Below are positions 38,688 to 47,223 of a stretch of 64,000 nt of DNA, piece by piece. The notes below the pieces were generated by a model that worked only from the letters and a program-made list of their open reading frames with translations, was not told the origin of the DNA and searched no databases. Source of the stretch: Yersinia rochesterensis (GTDB lineage: Bacteria > Pseudomonadota > Gammaproteobacteria > Enterobacterales > Enterobacteriaceae); contig NZ_CP032482.1 of assembly GCF_003600645.1 (NCBI RefSeq), positions 3,596,001 through 3,660,000 of the forward strand, read 5' to 3'. The position numbers and the translations under genes are program-made. Within the stretch, counting starts at the first letter, position 1. Each line of letters opens with the position of its first letter.

Positions 38688-39686
38688 TTATACGGTGATG
38701 AGGAGCGTACCGTCGTCGGCGCTCATATTCTCTTGAGCCTCAATATGACGTGCTGCCAAAATATCGGCATGCGCCTGTTGGTTCTGCTGCTGTCGTTGCT
38801 GTTGCTGGCTATTCGCCGATATTTGTACCTCTACAGCAGCACTATTTTGCCCGGTTAATGTTTGCCGTAACTCCGCACAGCTCTGTTGCAATGCCCGATA
38901 AACATCCCCCTGACTTGCATTGATATGAACCTGTAATTTTCCTCCTTCCATATGCACTGAGATATCAATCTTACCCATATCCGGTGGGTCTAGCCGAATA
39001 GTGGCATGTTGTACCTTATTCTCAACCTGCATTTGCAGGCGCTCACCGAGCACATTATGTAACTGTTGCGGCCACTCTTTCTGGTTAGCCACTAATGTCA
39101 GTTGACTCTCCACCCGAGGGGCGGCCACTTCAGCACTGTTATTAGTAATATGACTCAGAATTGTGGGGATAACCGCACTGATTCCCTCTGGCATAATCCG
39201 GTTAAGAAGCAAACTTTCCCCTACTGGCACTGCCGGTTGAGCCGTAATATCCAATCGCGGGCTAATCAATTTCAGCAGATTCATCAGTGGTGATGAATTA
39301 TCTGATGCCGGTTGGCCCACTATTTGATGACTATCAACCGCAGGTGCAAAAGGCACAGTGACGGTGGGTTGTACACTTTGCACTGGCGTGTCCTGCCGAT
39401 GAAATTGCAGCAATACATCAAGCAGTTGCTGGTTCTGTTCATCAGTCGGCGGCAGCACGCCCGCAGCATCCGCACCCAAATTGCCATCAAATTTAGTGAT
39501 CAAATCCATCACTACTGATGGCCGTAAAGAAATAGGTTGATGGGGTACCCATGCTTGTGACAATACCTCATCAAATCCTGCCAGATGATCAATGCCGCCC
39601 TCTTCCGCATTACCCGCGATGGGCGAATTCCCTACATCCACCGCCAGTTGACTACCCGCCTGAGCAAAACCCGTTAATGTGATCAC
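38688..39686 (-). CDS. lafE: LafE, FliK-like hook-length control protein
   Basis: 332 residues. The C-terminal domain carries the FliK signature (IRLDPPDMGKIDISVHMEGG, VHINASQGDVYRALQQS, LRQTL), which switches export from hook to filament substrates. The N-terminal two thirds is low-complexity, Pro/Gln/Val-rich, as expected of a molecular ruler. A Gln-rich tail (QQQQRQQQNQQ) follows. The start overlaps the lafD stop by 4 bases. Confidence 0.88.
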   Translation of the reverse strand: MITLTGFAQAGSQLAVDVGNSPIAGNAEEGGIDHLAGFDEVLSQAWVPHQPISLRPSVVMDLITKFDGNLGADAAGVLPPTDEQNQQLLDVLLQFHRQDTPVQSVQPTVTVPFAPAVDSHQIVGQPASDNSSPLMNLLKLISPRLDITAQPAVPVGESLLLNRIMPEGISAVIPTILSHITNNSAEVAAPRVESQLTLVANQKEWPQQLHNVLGERLQMQVENKVQHATIRLDPPDMGKIDISVHMEGGKLQVHINASQGDVYRALQQSCAELRQTLTGQNSAAVEVQISANSQQQQRQQQNQQAHADILAARHIEAQENMSADDGTLLITV

Positions 39687-40012
39687 CTTGCCTCCTCTTG
39701 TTGCGCCATATCCTCATAAGCGGAAATCGCCATGGTGGCGTAGGCGGTGATACCTACTTGCGCTGCTCTCTGACGGGCTATTTCATCTTTTAGCTGGTGC
39801 TTTTGCAGACCACAATATTCATAGGCCCGCTGATATATTTCCTTTAAGCGCAGCATCGCCGACTGCTGTTCCAATGAGAACGAACTCTCAGAGCGCTCGG
39901 CCAGCCACTGAACCACGCGGCTATCTACTGCCTCTATTTGCTCCCAATCTTGTTGCCCAATAGCCAAATCCAGGGTGGCAATACATTCATTAATTAACAA
40001 TAAATCATTCAT
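39683..40012 (-). CDS. lafD: LafD, FliT-like export chaperone
   Basis: 109 residues, all helical by composition (DLLLINECIATLDLAIGQQD...). In lateral clusters this position, after fliS and before fliK, belongs to the FliT-type chaperone for the cap protein. Sequence similarity is too weak to prove it by eye, so the call rests mainly on order and size. The start at 40012 has AGGAG 6 bases upstream and overlaps the lafC stop in TAATG; the longer frame from 40036 is less likely. Confidence 0.7.
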   Translation of the reverse strand: MNDLLLINECIATLDLAIGQQDWEQIEAVDSRVVQWLAERSESSFSLEQQSAMLRLKEIYQRAYEYCGLQKHQLKDEIARQRAAQVGITAYATMAISAYEDMAQQEEAR

Positions 40013-40395
40013 TAGCTCTCCTGGTTTGCTTCCCAACCTGAACGTAGAGTGGCTAATATCTTTTCCACTTCATCAATATATTCCAGTGACATTTTGATAC
40101 TGGCGTCATACAACCGATAGACACAGTGGCTATATAAGCTGGCCGTACTGTTGGCCAGCTCCCCGCCATTAGCAAAATCCAATGAACCGGTCAGCGCGTT
40201 TAATACATCAATACATTTATTGATGCTGGTGGCTTTATGCTCATAACGTTTAGCCTCAATATGCCCTCTGGCCCGAACCAACTCGTCCATTAAGCCATTG
40301 AACATAATCAACACTAATTGCTGTGATGTTGCTGCTGCCGTTTGAATACCAATATCCGCTGACTGGTAATCATGAAAATTCTGATCCAATAACAT
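40012..40395 (-). CDS. lafC: LafC, FliS-like flagellin chaperone
   Basis: 127 residues. Characteristic FliS features: YQSADIGIQTAAATSQQLVL near the N-terminus, LIMFNGLMDELVRARGHIEA, and ALTGSLDFANGGELANSTAS before a final helix. FliS binds the C-terminus of flagellin and keeps it unfolded for export. The start overlaps the lafB stop in TAATG. Confidence 0.9.
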   Translation of the reverse strand: MLLDQNFHDYQSADIGIQTAAATSQQLVLIMFNGLMDELVRARGHIEAKRYEHKATSINKCIDVLNALTGSLDFANGGELANSTASLYSHCVYRLYDASIKMSLEYIDEVEKILATLRSGWEANQES

Positions 40396-41666
40396 TAAAA
40401 TCTCGCCTGTTGATCAAACATATCCATGGTGCTTTGCATCTTATCCATCATTTCATTCAGGCGATTGAATTTGAGTAAATTGGTTTTTAATACTCGCGCA
40501 TAACTGTTCTCCAACCCTTCCTTGGTTCTTTCCAGTGATGTTTTGCGCATTGCCAACATCTCTGAACGCACTTTTAGTGAGCCGTCACTGGCATTCAAAT
40601 AAGGGTCTAACGCTTTATCCAGCTTATTGATTAGCCCATCGGGGCCGCTCATCAAATCAGTTATTAGTGTTGGCGAGGTCTTCAGTATTTCCGTTAATTT
40701 TTTGCTGTCTAACTTCAAATCACCATTACGATCAAATGACACCCCAATCATGCCAAGGGTTTTACCACCATAGAGTTTGCCGACCAGGCTATTTAAATTT
40801 TGCTTTAACGCGGTGGACAATGAATCGCTATTATTATTTGAACTGACCGCAGATTTAGCGCTATTAAAAGCATCAATAAATTTCTTTATTTGCGTTTCTG
40901 TTTGCGCCGGTTCGACTTCAATCTTCACTTCCAGCAGTGGGTCACCCGCCTTTTGCACTTTAACCAGCTCAATGGTCACCCCATCAATGACTTTATCCAG
41001 GGTGTTACTGCTACTTTCCACTTTTAAATTGTTGCTTTTATCGCCGATATACACCACAGAATCTTGTGCGGAAGAAAGTTCCTTCTCATTACCGGCAACA
41101 AAAATTGCTGGCCGCGGAGTATCGAACTTAATTTCATTCTCCTTACCGCTCTTATCACTGGTCAGTAACAGAATATTCTGCCCATTACTGCGCACCACTG
41201 AGGCAGTAACACCCGGGTTATCCTTAGCGTGATTAACGGCATGAGCCAAATCTGTCAGGGTATCAACGCCCTTCAGTTCAACACTAAAAGATTGACCATT
41301 GACGGTTAACGCCAGTGGATTCTGCTCAGTTTTAACCTTGTCATCTGTCAGACCGGTATAGGCCAGTTGATGAGCACTAGCTAATTTCTCAACAAAAAAT
41401 GAATAAGTGCCTTTAAGCGCTTTTTCATTGGCGCTAATCGTGGCGACTTCTTTTATGCTGGTGCTGGTTTTATTTTTCAGTAAACCTTCTTCGACTTTAC
41501 TTAAATCCTTTAATGCATCACGAAAAGTACTTAAGCCCGACTTTTGTTTATCCAATGCCGTTTGCTGCGTTTTTAATTGCTGCTCTAGCTTATGTTGCTT
41601 TTCTTTTCTTTTGGCGAACAGATCTTGGGTAACCTGTTTGCTCAATGCATCTACATCAATTCCCAT
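40395..41666 (-). CDS. lafB: LafB, FliD-like filament cap protein
   Basis: 423 residues. FliD caps the growing filament and folds flagellin subunits. Long coiled-coil N-terminus (KEKQHKLEQQLKTQQTALDK), FliD N domain with LSTFRDALKDLSKVEEGLLK, and the C domain (IGVSFDRNGDLKLDSKKLTE, LMSGPDGLINKLDKALDPYL). The start at 41666 (MGIDVDALSKQ) has GGGGA 8 bases upstream; the open frame extends ten codons further. A sigma-54-like promoter lies 77-93 bases upstream, so lafBCDEFSTU can be one operon. Confidence 0.88.
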   Translation of the reverse strand: MGIDVDALSKQVTQDLFAKRKEKQHKLEQQLKTQQTALDKQKSGLSTFRDALKDLSKVEEGLLKNKTSTSIKEVATISANEKALKGTYSFFVEKLASAHQLAYTGLTDDKVKTEQNPLALTVNGQSFSVELKGVDTLTDLAHAVNHAKDNPGVTASVVRSNGQNILLLTSDKSGKENEIKFDTPRPAIFVAGNEKELSSAQDSVVYIGDKSNNLKVESSSNTLDKVIDGVTIELVKVQKAGDPLLEVKIEVEPAQTETQIKKFIDAFNSAKSAVSSNNNSDSLSTALKQNLNSLVGKLYGGKTLGMIGVSFDRNGDLKLDSKKLTEILKTSPTLITDLMSGPDGLINKLDKALDPYLNASDGSLKVRSEMLAMRKTSLERTKEGLENSYARVLKTNLLKFNRLNEMMDKMQSTMDMFDQQARF

Positions 41667-41742
41667 TTGCGTTTCCCCGATAATTTTTTTATGCAACCCA
41701 CTTCAGGATAGAGCGGTTAATACCCTCAACTATCTACAGTTT

Positions 41743-41759
41743 AGCAATAGTCATGCCAA
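41743..41759 (-). promoter_or_regulatory. sigma-54 type promoter before lafB
   Basis: Minus strand TTGGCATG-ACTA-TTGCT differs from the consensus TTGGCACG-N4-TTGCA/T by one base in the -24 element, with exact GG-N10-GC spacing. It lies about 77 bases before the lafB start. The master regulator LafK in this cluster is a sigma-54 activator. Confidence 0.7.
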
Positions 41760-41848
41760 TGTTTATTTGATTGATTTATATGACTATTATTTTAATCATG
41801 GAAGAGTTTCTTCCTTATTACTCTCAAGGGGAAGCAAATTGCGGCCAA

Positions 41849-41876
41849 AAAAATACCGCCATAATCAGCGGTATTT
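41849..41876 (-). terminator. terminator after lafA
   Basis: AATACCGC and GCGGTATT pair around an 8-base loop; on the minus strand seven T follow. It lies 18 bases past the lafA stop. Confidence 0.88.
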
Positions 41877-41893
41877 TCGAGTAACAAAAATGA

Positions 41894-43171
41894 TTAGAAC
41901 AACTGTGCAACCATCTGACCCATTTGGGTATTTTTGGACAGCGCTTTAATACCGCTGTTCATCAGCAACATTGCGGTGTTTTGTGCAGTAGAAGCGGCAA
42001 CAGCATCAGCATTCATAATTGAATCTTTAGCCGCCATATTCCCATCACGCATATTGGTCAGGTTGTCGCTGGAATAACCCAGACGGTTAATACCTGCCGC
42101 CAGAGACGCGGTTACTGAGCTGTAGCTACCAATGGCTTTGGTCAGTGTAGTAATGGCTTCTTGGGCATTTTTAGTATCATCCAAATTCAGTGAAGCAATA
42201 CCGGCAGAACGATAGCGAGAATCGTGATCCTTGATATTTTGCAGTTTAGACTCAGCGTCTGCCAGTTCCGCTTTCGGTGCATCCAGCCCTACAACCGCCA
42301 ATTCGACAACTTGGTCATTAGTTAACTTTTCGCCAAGAACGATATCTTTTGGGCTAGTAATAGCAGCAACATTAGCTACAACATTTTTACCTAAAGACGC
42401 TGCGTTTGCAGCGTCCCACACTACAGTCGCATGGCCTTGGTTACCAAAAGCGGCTTTATCAAGAGAGGGTGCAGTATTCTTTGCGGTAATGAATGCCGAG
42501 TCAAAAGCTTGTTCTGCGGTTTTAACCGCTGTTTCTGCAGTAGTGACAGCCGCAGTTTTAGTTACGATCTCGGCTTCTGCATCACCTACAACTTTCTCGA
42601 TAGTATTAGCAGTAGCACCTGTATCACCGATAGTTGCAGTCCCTGCAACCGTTTCCATCAAACCTTTCACGCCTTTTGAAAGGTCAATTTCAATCACATC
42701 AGTAGCGCTGGCACCGGTCTGGAAAGTCAGTTTGCCATCTAATTTACCACCGCTGGCAAACAGGGTACCGTCACCAAAGGTGGTTTTATCCAGTGTAGAC
42801 TTCAATTCTTCGCCCAGTGACTTAAATTCCGCGTTCAGCGCGGCACGGTCTTGAGCACCATTGGTGGCGTTAGCTGCTTGGGTTGCCAGCTCTTTCATCC
42901 GGTTCAGGATACCGTCGGAACCGGCCAGTGCGCCGTTAGCCGCTTCCAGCATCGCGGAGCTTTGTGAATTGTTACGCAGTGCCACATTCTGGCCAGTGAT
43001 AGCAGCATTCAGGCCAGCAGCAATTTGTGAACCCGCAGCATCATCTTTGGCACTCAGGATACGCAGGCCAGTAGACAATTGGCTGGTAGACTTGTTGTAC
43101 ATGCTCTGTGATTTGTTCAGTGCTTTAGCAGCGATGAAAGCTTGTGACTGGTCGTTGATGCTTAATCCCAT
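41894..43171 (-). CDS. lafA: LafA, lateral flagellin
   Basis: 425 residues from ATG 43171 (MGLSINDQSQAFIAAKALNK). The conserved D0/D1 ends are clear: NKSTSQLSTGLRILSAKDDA, GILNRMKELATQAANATNG at the N-side and TASLAAGINRLGYSSDNLTN and NTAMLLMNSGIKALSKN at the C-side. The middle (about residues 170-330) is the variable surface domain, Ala/Val/Thr-rich with coiled-coil-like stretches (AAVTTAETAVKTAEQAFDSA). A frame open to 43243 exists, but a LafS-type promoter at 43228-43254 would start transcription inside it, which supports 43171. Only one flagellin gene is present. Confidence 0.94.
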   Translation of the reverse strand: MGLSINDQSQAFIAAKALNKSQSMYNKSTSQLSTGLRILSAKDDAAGSQIAAGLNAAITGQNVALRNNSQSSAMLEAANGALAGSDGILNRMKELATQAANATNGAQDRAALNAEFKSLGEELKSTLDKTTFGDGTLFASGGKLDGKLTFQTGASATDVIEIDLSKGVKGLMETVAGTATIGDTGATANTIEKVVGDAEAEIVTKTAAVTTAETAVKTAEQAFDSAFITAKNTAPSLDKAAFGNQGHATVVWDAANAASLGKNVVANVAAITSPKDIVLGEKLTNDQVVELAVVGLDAPKAELADAESKLQNIKDHDSRYRSAGIASLNLDDTKNAQEAITTLTKAIGSYSSVTASLAAGINRLGYSSDNLTNMRDGNMAAKDSIMNADAVAASTAQNTAMLLMNSGIKALSKNTQMGQMVAQLF

Positions 43172-43227
43172 GATAATTTTCTCTATTTGGCGAGAGCTAC
43201 CTATTAGCTCCCTGCCGGTATCTGAGA

Positions 43228-43254
43228 AAAGCGTCACCGTCACCTGTAAAATTA
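43228..43254 (-). promoter_or_regulatory. LafS-type promoter of lafA
   Basis: Minus strand TAATTTT-N14-CGCTTT, with GTGACGCTTT at the -10 side, identical over ten bases to the -10 side of the lfgM site. The same spacing occurs before lfgK and lfgM. It ends 56 bases before the lafA start. Confidence 0.65.
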
Positions 43255-43497
43255 AATATGAAATTAAAAAAGATAAAATAGTGAAATGAAATTATATTGG
43301 CAAGGTAAAAGGCTAATATTGACACGCGCAGATTAGACGACACTATTAATTTTAAAATTAAATTAATATCCTTTCTTTATGACTATTTATTCAATATTGG
43401 TCATTAAATTATTCAATTCGCTACAATTCCGATACTGCCTCATTTTGTTTGTCTTGCTCATAAACACGTAATTTTATATGATGCGCTCCAGTTTAAT

Positions 43498-43505
43498 GGG
43501 GGGGG
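43498..43505. repeat. run of eight G in the lafA-lafZ divergent region
   Basis: An unbroken G8 in otherwise AT-rich DNA, 183 bases before lafZ and 327 bases before lafA. The rest of 43255-43687 shows no gene. Such tracts can vary in length by slippage; no promoter boxes could be placed on it. Confidence 0.6.
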
Positions 43506-43687
43506 TAAGATAATAAATTTGATAGTACAGCAGCATTCTACACAAATATTTTAATTGAGATCAGTACTATACGGATAAAAATTTTTACTCTAGGTAGATT
43601 TTGGTATGCTATTTATCGTTAATGACTAAATAACCTTAACTTTATAATGGTCATCTGCTTCCTCAGATTATTCCTGCGAACATTAAA

Positions 43688-44743
43688 ATGAAAAAGTGCC
43701 AATATATTGTTAATAAATGGTCTATTGACCTCTCATCCGGTTTTATCAGTCATCAGGAAACCGGTGAACAAAAGCGCCTGGGCGAATATCAAGTTAAGCT
43801 GCTAAGTGTGCTACTGCAACATTCCGGACAAATTCTCTCGCGGGATGAACTGACCAATTTAGTCTGGAAACGCCGAGTTATTGGTAATAATAGTTTGCCG
43901 AATGCCGTCCACACTTTGCGTGTTGCTTTGGGGGATGATAAAAAGCAGCAGCGTATTATTCAAACCATCCCTAAAATCGGTTATTTATTAGACGCGACTT
44001 ACTGTGAAATTATTGAAGAAGATGAAGCCCCCCCTGCGTTAAGTGATGTTGAAATCGCTGATGACCCATTAATGGTTAATCACAATCTTTCCGAGAATGC
44101 CGATCAAACCTTACTTAAGACTGTGGCAGAAAATCGTGAAACGCCGCAAGAAATGAATAATTCATCAGCAGAGGGTGCCGGTTTATCTCATCATCAGCTC
44201 TTAAGTACGGATAGCGAATCACCAGAAAAAATCGCCACTGAGTTACCACTGGTTTCCCCTCCGGTTGCAATACTGACAACAAATTCTACCCAGCCCCCCG
44301 GAACAGCAAAAAAAACTAAAAAGCTATTCGGTTTACTGGCGATTATCACTATTGGCTGCTGCATAGCACTCTATTTAACCTTTCAAGGGCAGAGTGCCGC
44401 AACTTATCAAGCAACAGAACAAGAGCAAGGAACTTATAGCAATATCAGGATGTTTCAGATTGATGACAGCCGTTTTGATAAGCAAAATGCCGACAATCTG
44501 TATATCCGGCTAAAAGATACGCTGTATAGAATCGATAAAGACCTTAAAATTAAAGATGCACATTTGACTATTTATTACCATATATCCCTGCGGCGGCTGG
44601 ATTACACTATTTCAGTTGAAACGCAATGTGATAAAAAACAGCTTAATATGACGATTTACCATTGGCGGCAAGACGACAATTTGTTGAATAACGTCATCTA
44701 TGATGAAACTGAGAGAAAAATAAATGAAATTCCTGCCTGCTAA
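43688..44743 (+). CDS. lafZ: LafZ-like ToxR/CadC-type membrane regulator
   Basis: 351 residues. The N-terminus (about 1-105) is an OmpR-type winged-helix DNA-binding domain without a receiver: LGEYQVKLLSVLLQHSGQIL, SRDELTNLVWKRRVIGNNSL, PNAVHTLRVALGDDKKQQRI, IQTIPKIGYLL. An acidic, flexible linker (about 108-210) leads to one membrane helix (about 213-232, LFGLLAIITIGCCIALYLTF) and a periplasmic domain of about 120 residues with two cysteines, one in TQCDKK and one as the very last residue. This is the ToxR/CadC plan: a membrane sensor that binds DNA directly. Position next to lafA matches lafZ of the E. coli Flag-2 cluster. It may control lafA or the genes around it. Its end overlaps the next gene by 20 bases. 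Confidence 0.8.
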   Translation: MKKCQYIVNKWSIDLSSGFISHQETGEQKRLGEYQVKLLSVLLQHSGQILSRDELTNLVWKRRVIGNNSLPNAVHTLRVALGDDKKQQRIIQTIPKIGYLLDATYCEIIEEDEAPPALSDVEIADDPLMVNHNLSENADQTLLKTVAENRETPQEMNNSSAEGAGLSHHQLLSTDSESPEKIATELPLVSPPVAILTTNSTQPPGTAKKTKKLFGLLAIITIGCCIALYLTFQGQSAATYQATEQEQGTYSNIRMFQIDDSRFDKQNADNLYIRLKDTLYRIDKDLKIKDAHLTIYYHISLRRLDYTISVETQCDKKQLNMTIYHWRQDDNLLNNVIYDETERKINEIPAC

Positions 44744-45185
44744 AATTAGCCCTATTTTGCTGATATGTGGTGTGTCATTTACTGCATTGGCGCTCACACA
44801 CAGCGATGATATCTCTATGACTCCTCATAGCGAGATGCAAATGGGGTTCTATGACCTGTTATCTCATAAAAAAGAGATCTACGATGTCCGTATTACATCA
44901 ACCCATGGCGCAGTGATCAGTACAATAACCAACCCAAATGACAATAGATTTATTTTTAAGGGAAAATTCACCGTAGAAGCGGCTAAAAACCAACAAGTTA
45001 ACTTCAAATATACGCCAATATTCTATAACAACCCGACATCAGGGCGCATGATTGATGGTTTTATGGACTATATGACCCATAACAATATTTTTATGACACC
45101 GATGACAGTAGCCGGTCAGCCATTGCTTTACGGATTGAGTGGAATATTTCTGGATGAAAGTAATATGACAAAGGGGAAAGATTAA
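44724..45185 (+). CDS. small exported protein coupled to lafZ, unknown function
   Basis: 153 residues. A signal peptide is clear (ISPILLICGVSFTALA); the cysteine is not in a good lipobox, so the protein is probably free in the periplasm. The mature part has no recognised domain; it is notably Met-rich (MTPHSEMQM, MIDGFMDYMTHNNIFMTPM). The start lies inside the lafZ end in another frame, a 20-base overlap that implies translational coupling. By analogy with ToxR-ToxS, it may bind the periplasmic domain of LafZ and tune it; that is inference from layout only. Confidence 0.7.
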   Translation: MKFLPAKISPILLICGVSFTALALTHSDDISMTPHSEMQMGFYDLLSHKKEIYDVRITSTHGAVISTITNPNDNRFIFKGKFTVEAAKNQQVNFKYTPIFYNNPTSGRMIDGFMDYMTHNNIFMTPMTVAGQPLLYGLSGIFLDESNMTKGKD

Positions 45186-45191
45186 TTTCCC

Positions 45192-45232
45192 CTATATCCG
45201 TCATACTTTAAGCCGCATGTATGTTGGCTACT
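45192..45232. repeat. relic of an ERIC-like element
   Basis: CTATATCCGTCATACTTTAA and then GCCGCATGTATGTTGGCTAC resemble the end of Yersinia ERIC-like repeats. It fills most of the gap between two convergent genes. Confidence 0.5.
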
Positions 45233-45247
45233 ATTGTTAAATAAAAA

Positions 45248-46258
45248 TTATTTTACAAATAAGTTTTTGACAATGGCACTATGAAGATAGCCTTGACCAC
45301 TATGTGATAGTGTTGCATAAGATGGGCGCTCGGAAAATTGTTTGTGTGCCAATCGCTCCGCAATAGATATTGCACTGTTAGGTTGGATAATACCGGCCAT
45401 TCCTGCCACCCGTTCACGAGCATTATTCTTGAATTTATTCAGTTGGCGCAATTCGCCAGTAATATGTGTTAATGTCTGTTGTAGATCTTCAATGTATTCT
45501 TTAGCTATAAACGGCTGACCGATAATCTCTTTTACCTTATCCGCCAATACACTCTCGGCCTGTAATTCAACAGATTGGAATTTGTCTGCTGGATAATGCG
45601 AACCTTCTCCGCGCACAGTCAAATTCTGGCTTAATCGTTGCCAGTGTTTCTCATCAGTCTGGAATGCCAATTGGCCGTCATTATCAAGTTTACCGTGAAT
45701 ACCCAAGCGCCCTAACCCTTTATTGAGTTGCAGTATTTTGTGTTTAGCTGAACTTTGCCCAATAAGTTTGACCGCTACAACACTATTGGCAGCATCGGCT
45801 AATGAAAACAACAAAGTCTCATCCTCTGACGCCAGCAACAGCTTATTGGCCTCCTTAAAGGTAAAATTAACTTTAGGGTTTTCTTCTAAGGATATATTGA
45901 GCTGTCGATCAATTGTATTACCTGAGGCAATTTCTCTTTGTTCCAACCACGATAACAATTTCAGCGACTGCTGCTTAATTGCCTTTGGGTTATGGCTGAT
46001 AGCCTGTTGAAGCTCTGACAATTGACGTTCTGTCGCTAATAAATAGTGATCCGCCTGCTGCAAACTGGTTAATTGGCTATTAAGTTGCACGTTGTAACGC
46101 AAAGGTTCTGTCGAAAGATAGCCAGACTCTGGAAAGGCAGCCGGCGTTACCCGCGGCTTTAGCGGCTTTATCTGCTGAGATTGTTCAACGCCAATGCGTT
46201 TATTAACGGTTAGCCCGGTGGCAATGCCGGGGCTAACACTGGAGGATCTTACTTGCAT
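45248..46258 (-). CDS. lafW: LafW-like hook-associated protein
   Basis: 336 residues, placed 11 bases after lfgL. There is no signal peptide and no domain that could be named from the sequence. It has a Gln/Leu-rich helical region (about 55-110) and a mixed core. The E. coli Flag-2 cluster has a gene called lafW, described as a putative hook-associated protein, at this place between lfgL and lafZ, so the name is given by position and size. It could be an export substrate of the lateral apparatus. Confidence 0.55.
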   Translation of the reverse strand: MQVRSSSVSPGIATGLTVNKRIGVEQSQQIKPLKPRVTPAAFPESGYLSTEPLRYNVQLNSQLTSLQQADHYLLATERQLSELQQAISHNPKAIKQQSLKLLSWLEQREIASGNTIDRQLNISLEENPKVNFTFKEANKLLLASEDETLLFSLADAANSVVAVKLIGQSSAKHKILQLNKGLGRLGIHGKLDNDGQLAFQTDEKHWQRLSQNLTVRGEGSHYPADKFQSVELQAESVLADKVKEIIGQPFIAKEYIEDLQQTLTHITGELRQLNKFKNNARERVAGMAGIIQPNSAISIAERLAHKQFSERPSYATLSHSGQGYLHSAIVKNLFVK

Positions 46259-46269
46259 AAATTTCTAGC

Positions 46270-47187
46270 CTAAATATAGTTAAAAAGGGATAACTGACTT
46301 ATTTTTGCCTGCATACTATGGGCAATTTTTGTTGATAAAAAATTACTCTGCATAGCAGCATTGACCTTCAATAGGTCAATTCCCGCTAAATCCTTTTCCA
46401 GATTAGCATTCACAATTTCAACGTCATCATGAAGATTAGACAAATGATCAAGACGATTTTGTTTAGCCCCCAACTCAGTGACCATCCCACCAATTTTTTT
46501 AGCTGCCATTTCGATAGCCGCCAGGTTATTACTAATTTCTTGGTTATAAGTAATCGGTGTAATACTCGAATCAATCATTTTATTGGCTAATTTTTTTAAA
46601 TTAGTCAATATTTCTAAATTATTCGATGATGTTGAAAGCGCGCTACTTAGATCAGTATTTTCTTGTAAGGTAATGCCATTACCGACTACTGCATCACGCC
46701 GCTCATTGTTACCCTTAAAAGTATATGTTTGTGTGGCATTATCATATTCAACAGGTTTAATATTACTTTTAGTTCCAGAAAATAAATAATTACCTTCGGA
46801 GTTTTTAGTATTGAGACCAGACATTATCCCATCTAGTAACAGATTTATTTCTCGGCCAAAGGTTGCAGACTCTGTAGCAGAATGATTACCATTTTTAGCG
46901 GCCAGCATTTTATCACGCACCACGAGTAATTGGTTGTCCAGTGAGTTTAAACTAGCCTCTTGTACAGAATAGTTCCCCGACAAACGGACGACATTGGTTT
47001 TATATTGGCTGACATCTGATTTTGAGTTTTCTAATTGAACCAATTGCATACTGGCAACAGGGTCATCTGATATATTATTGACTCGTTTACCGCTGGTTAG
47101 TTGCCCATCTAGTTTTGCATATTCAACCGTACGATTTGCTATATTGTCCATCATTATCCTGGACATGCTGGCATTAGTGATTCTCAT
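46270..47187 (-). CDS. lfgL: LfgL, FlgL-like hook-filament junction protein
   Basis: 305 residues. The N-terminal MRITNASMSRIMMDNIANRT and LTSGKRVNNISDDPVASMQL are the FlgL/flagellin-type D0-D1 signature. The C-terminus ends in NAAMQSNFLSTKIAHSMQAK. It forms the junction between hook and filament with LfgK. It follows lfgK by 36 bases and probably shares its transcript. Confidence 0.9.
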   Translation of the reverse strand: MRITNASMSRIMMDNIANRTVEYAKLDGQLTSGKRVNNISDDPVASMQLVQLENSKSDVSQYKTNVVRLSGNYSVQEASLNSLDNQLLVVRDKMLAAKNGNHSATESATFGREINLLLDGIMSGLNTKNSEGNYLFSGTKSNIKPVEYDNATQTYTFKGNNERRDAVVGNGITLQENTDLSSALSTSSNNLEILTNLKKLANKMIDSSITPITYNQEISNNLAAIEMAAKKIGGMVTELGAKQNRLDHLSNLHDDVEIVNANLEKDLAGIDLLKVNAAMQSNFLSTKIAHSMQAKISQLSLFNYI

Positions 47188-47223
47188 TATTTACCTCTAT
47201 TTTTAAATCCATATTTTATATAT

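Noticed and set aside
43172..43243. Longer N-terminus of LafA (24 extra residues)
   Set aside because: Flagellins begin MGLSIN-like; the extra part overlaps the promoter motif and lacks a ribosome site.
43294..43320. Alternative sigma-28 promoter of lafA (AATA-N15-GCCAATAT)
   Set aside because: The -35 side matches only two of four bases and no similar site stands before lfgK or lfgM, unlike the motif at 43228-43254.
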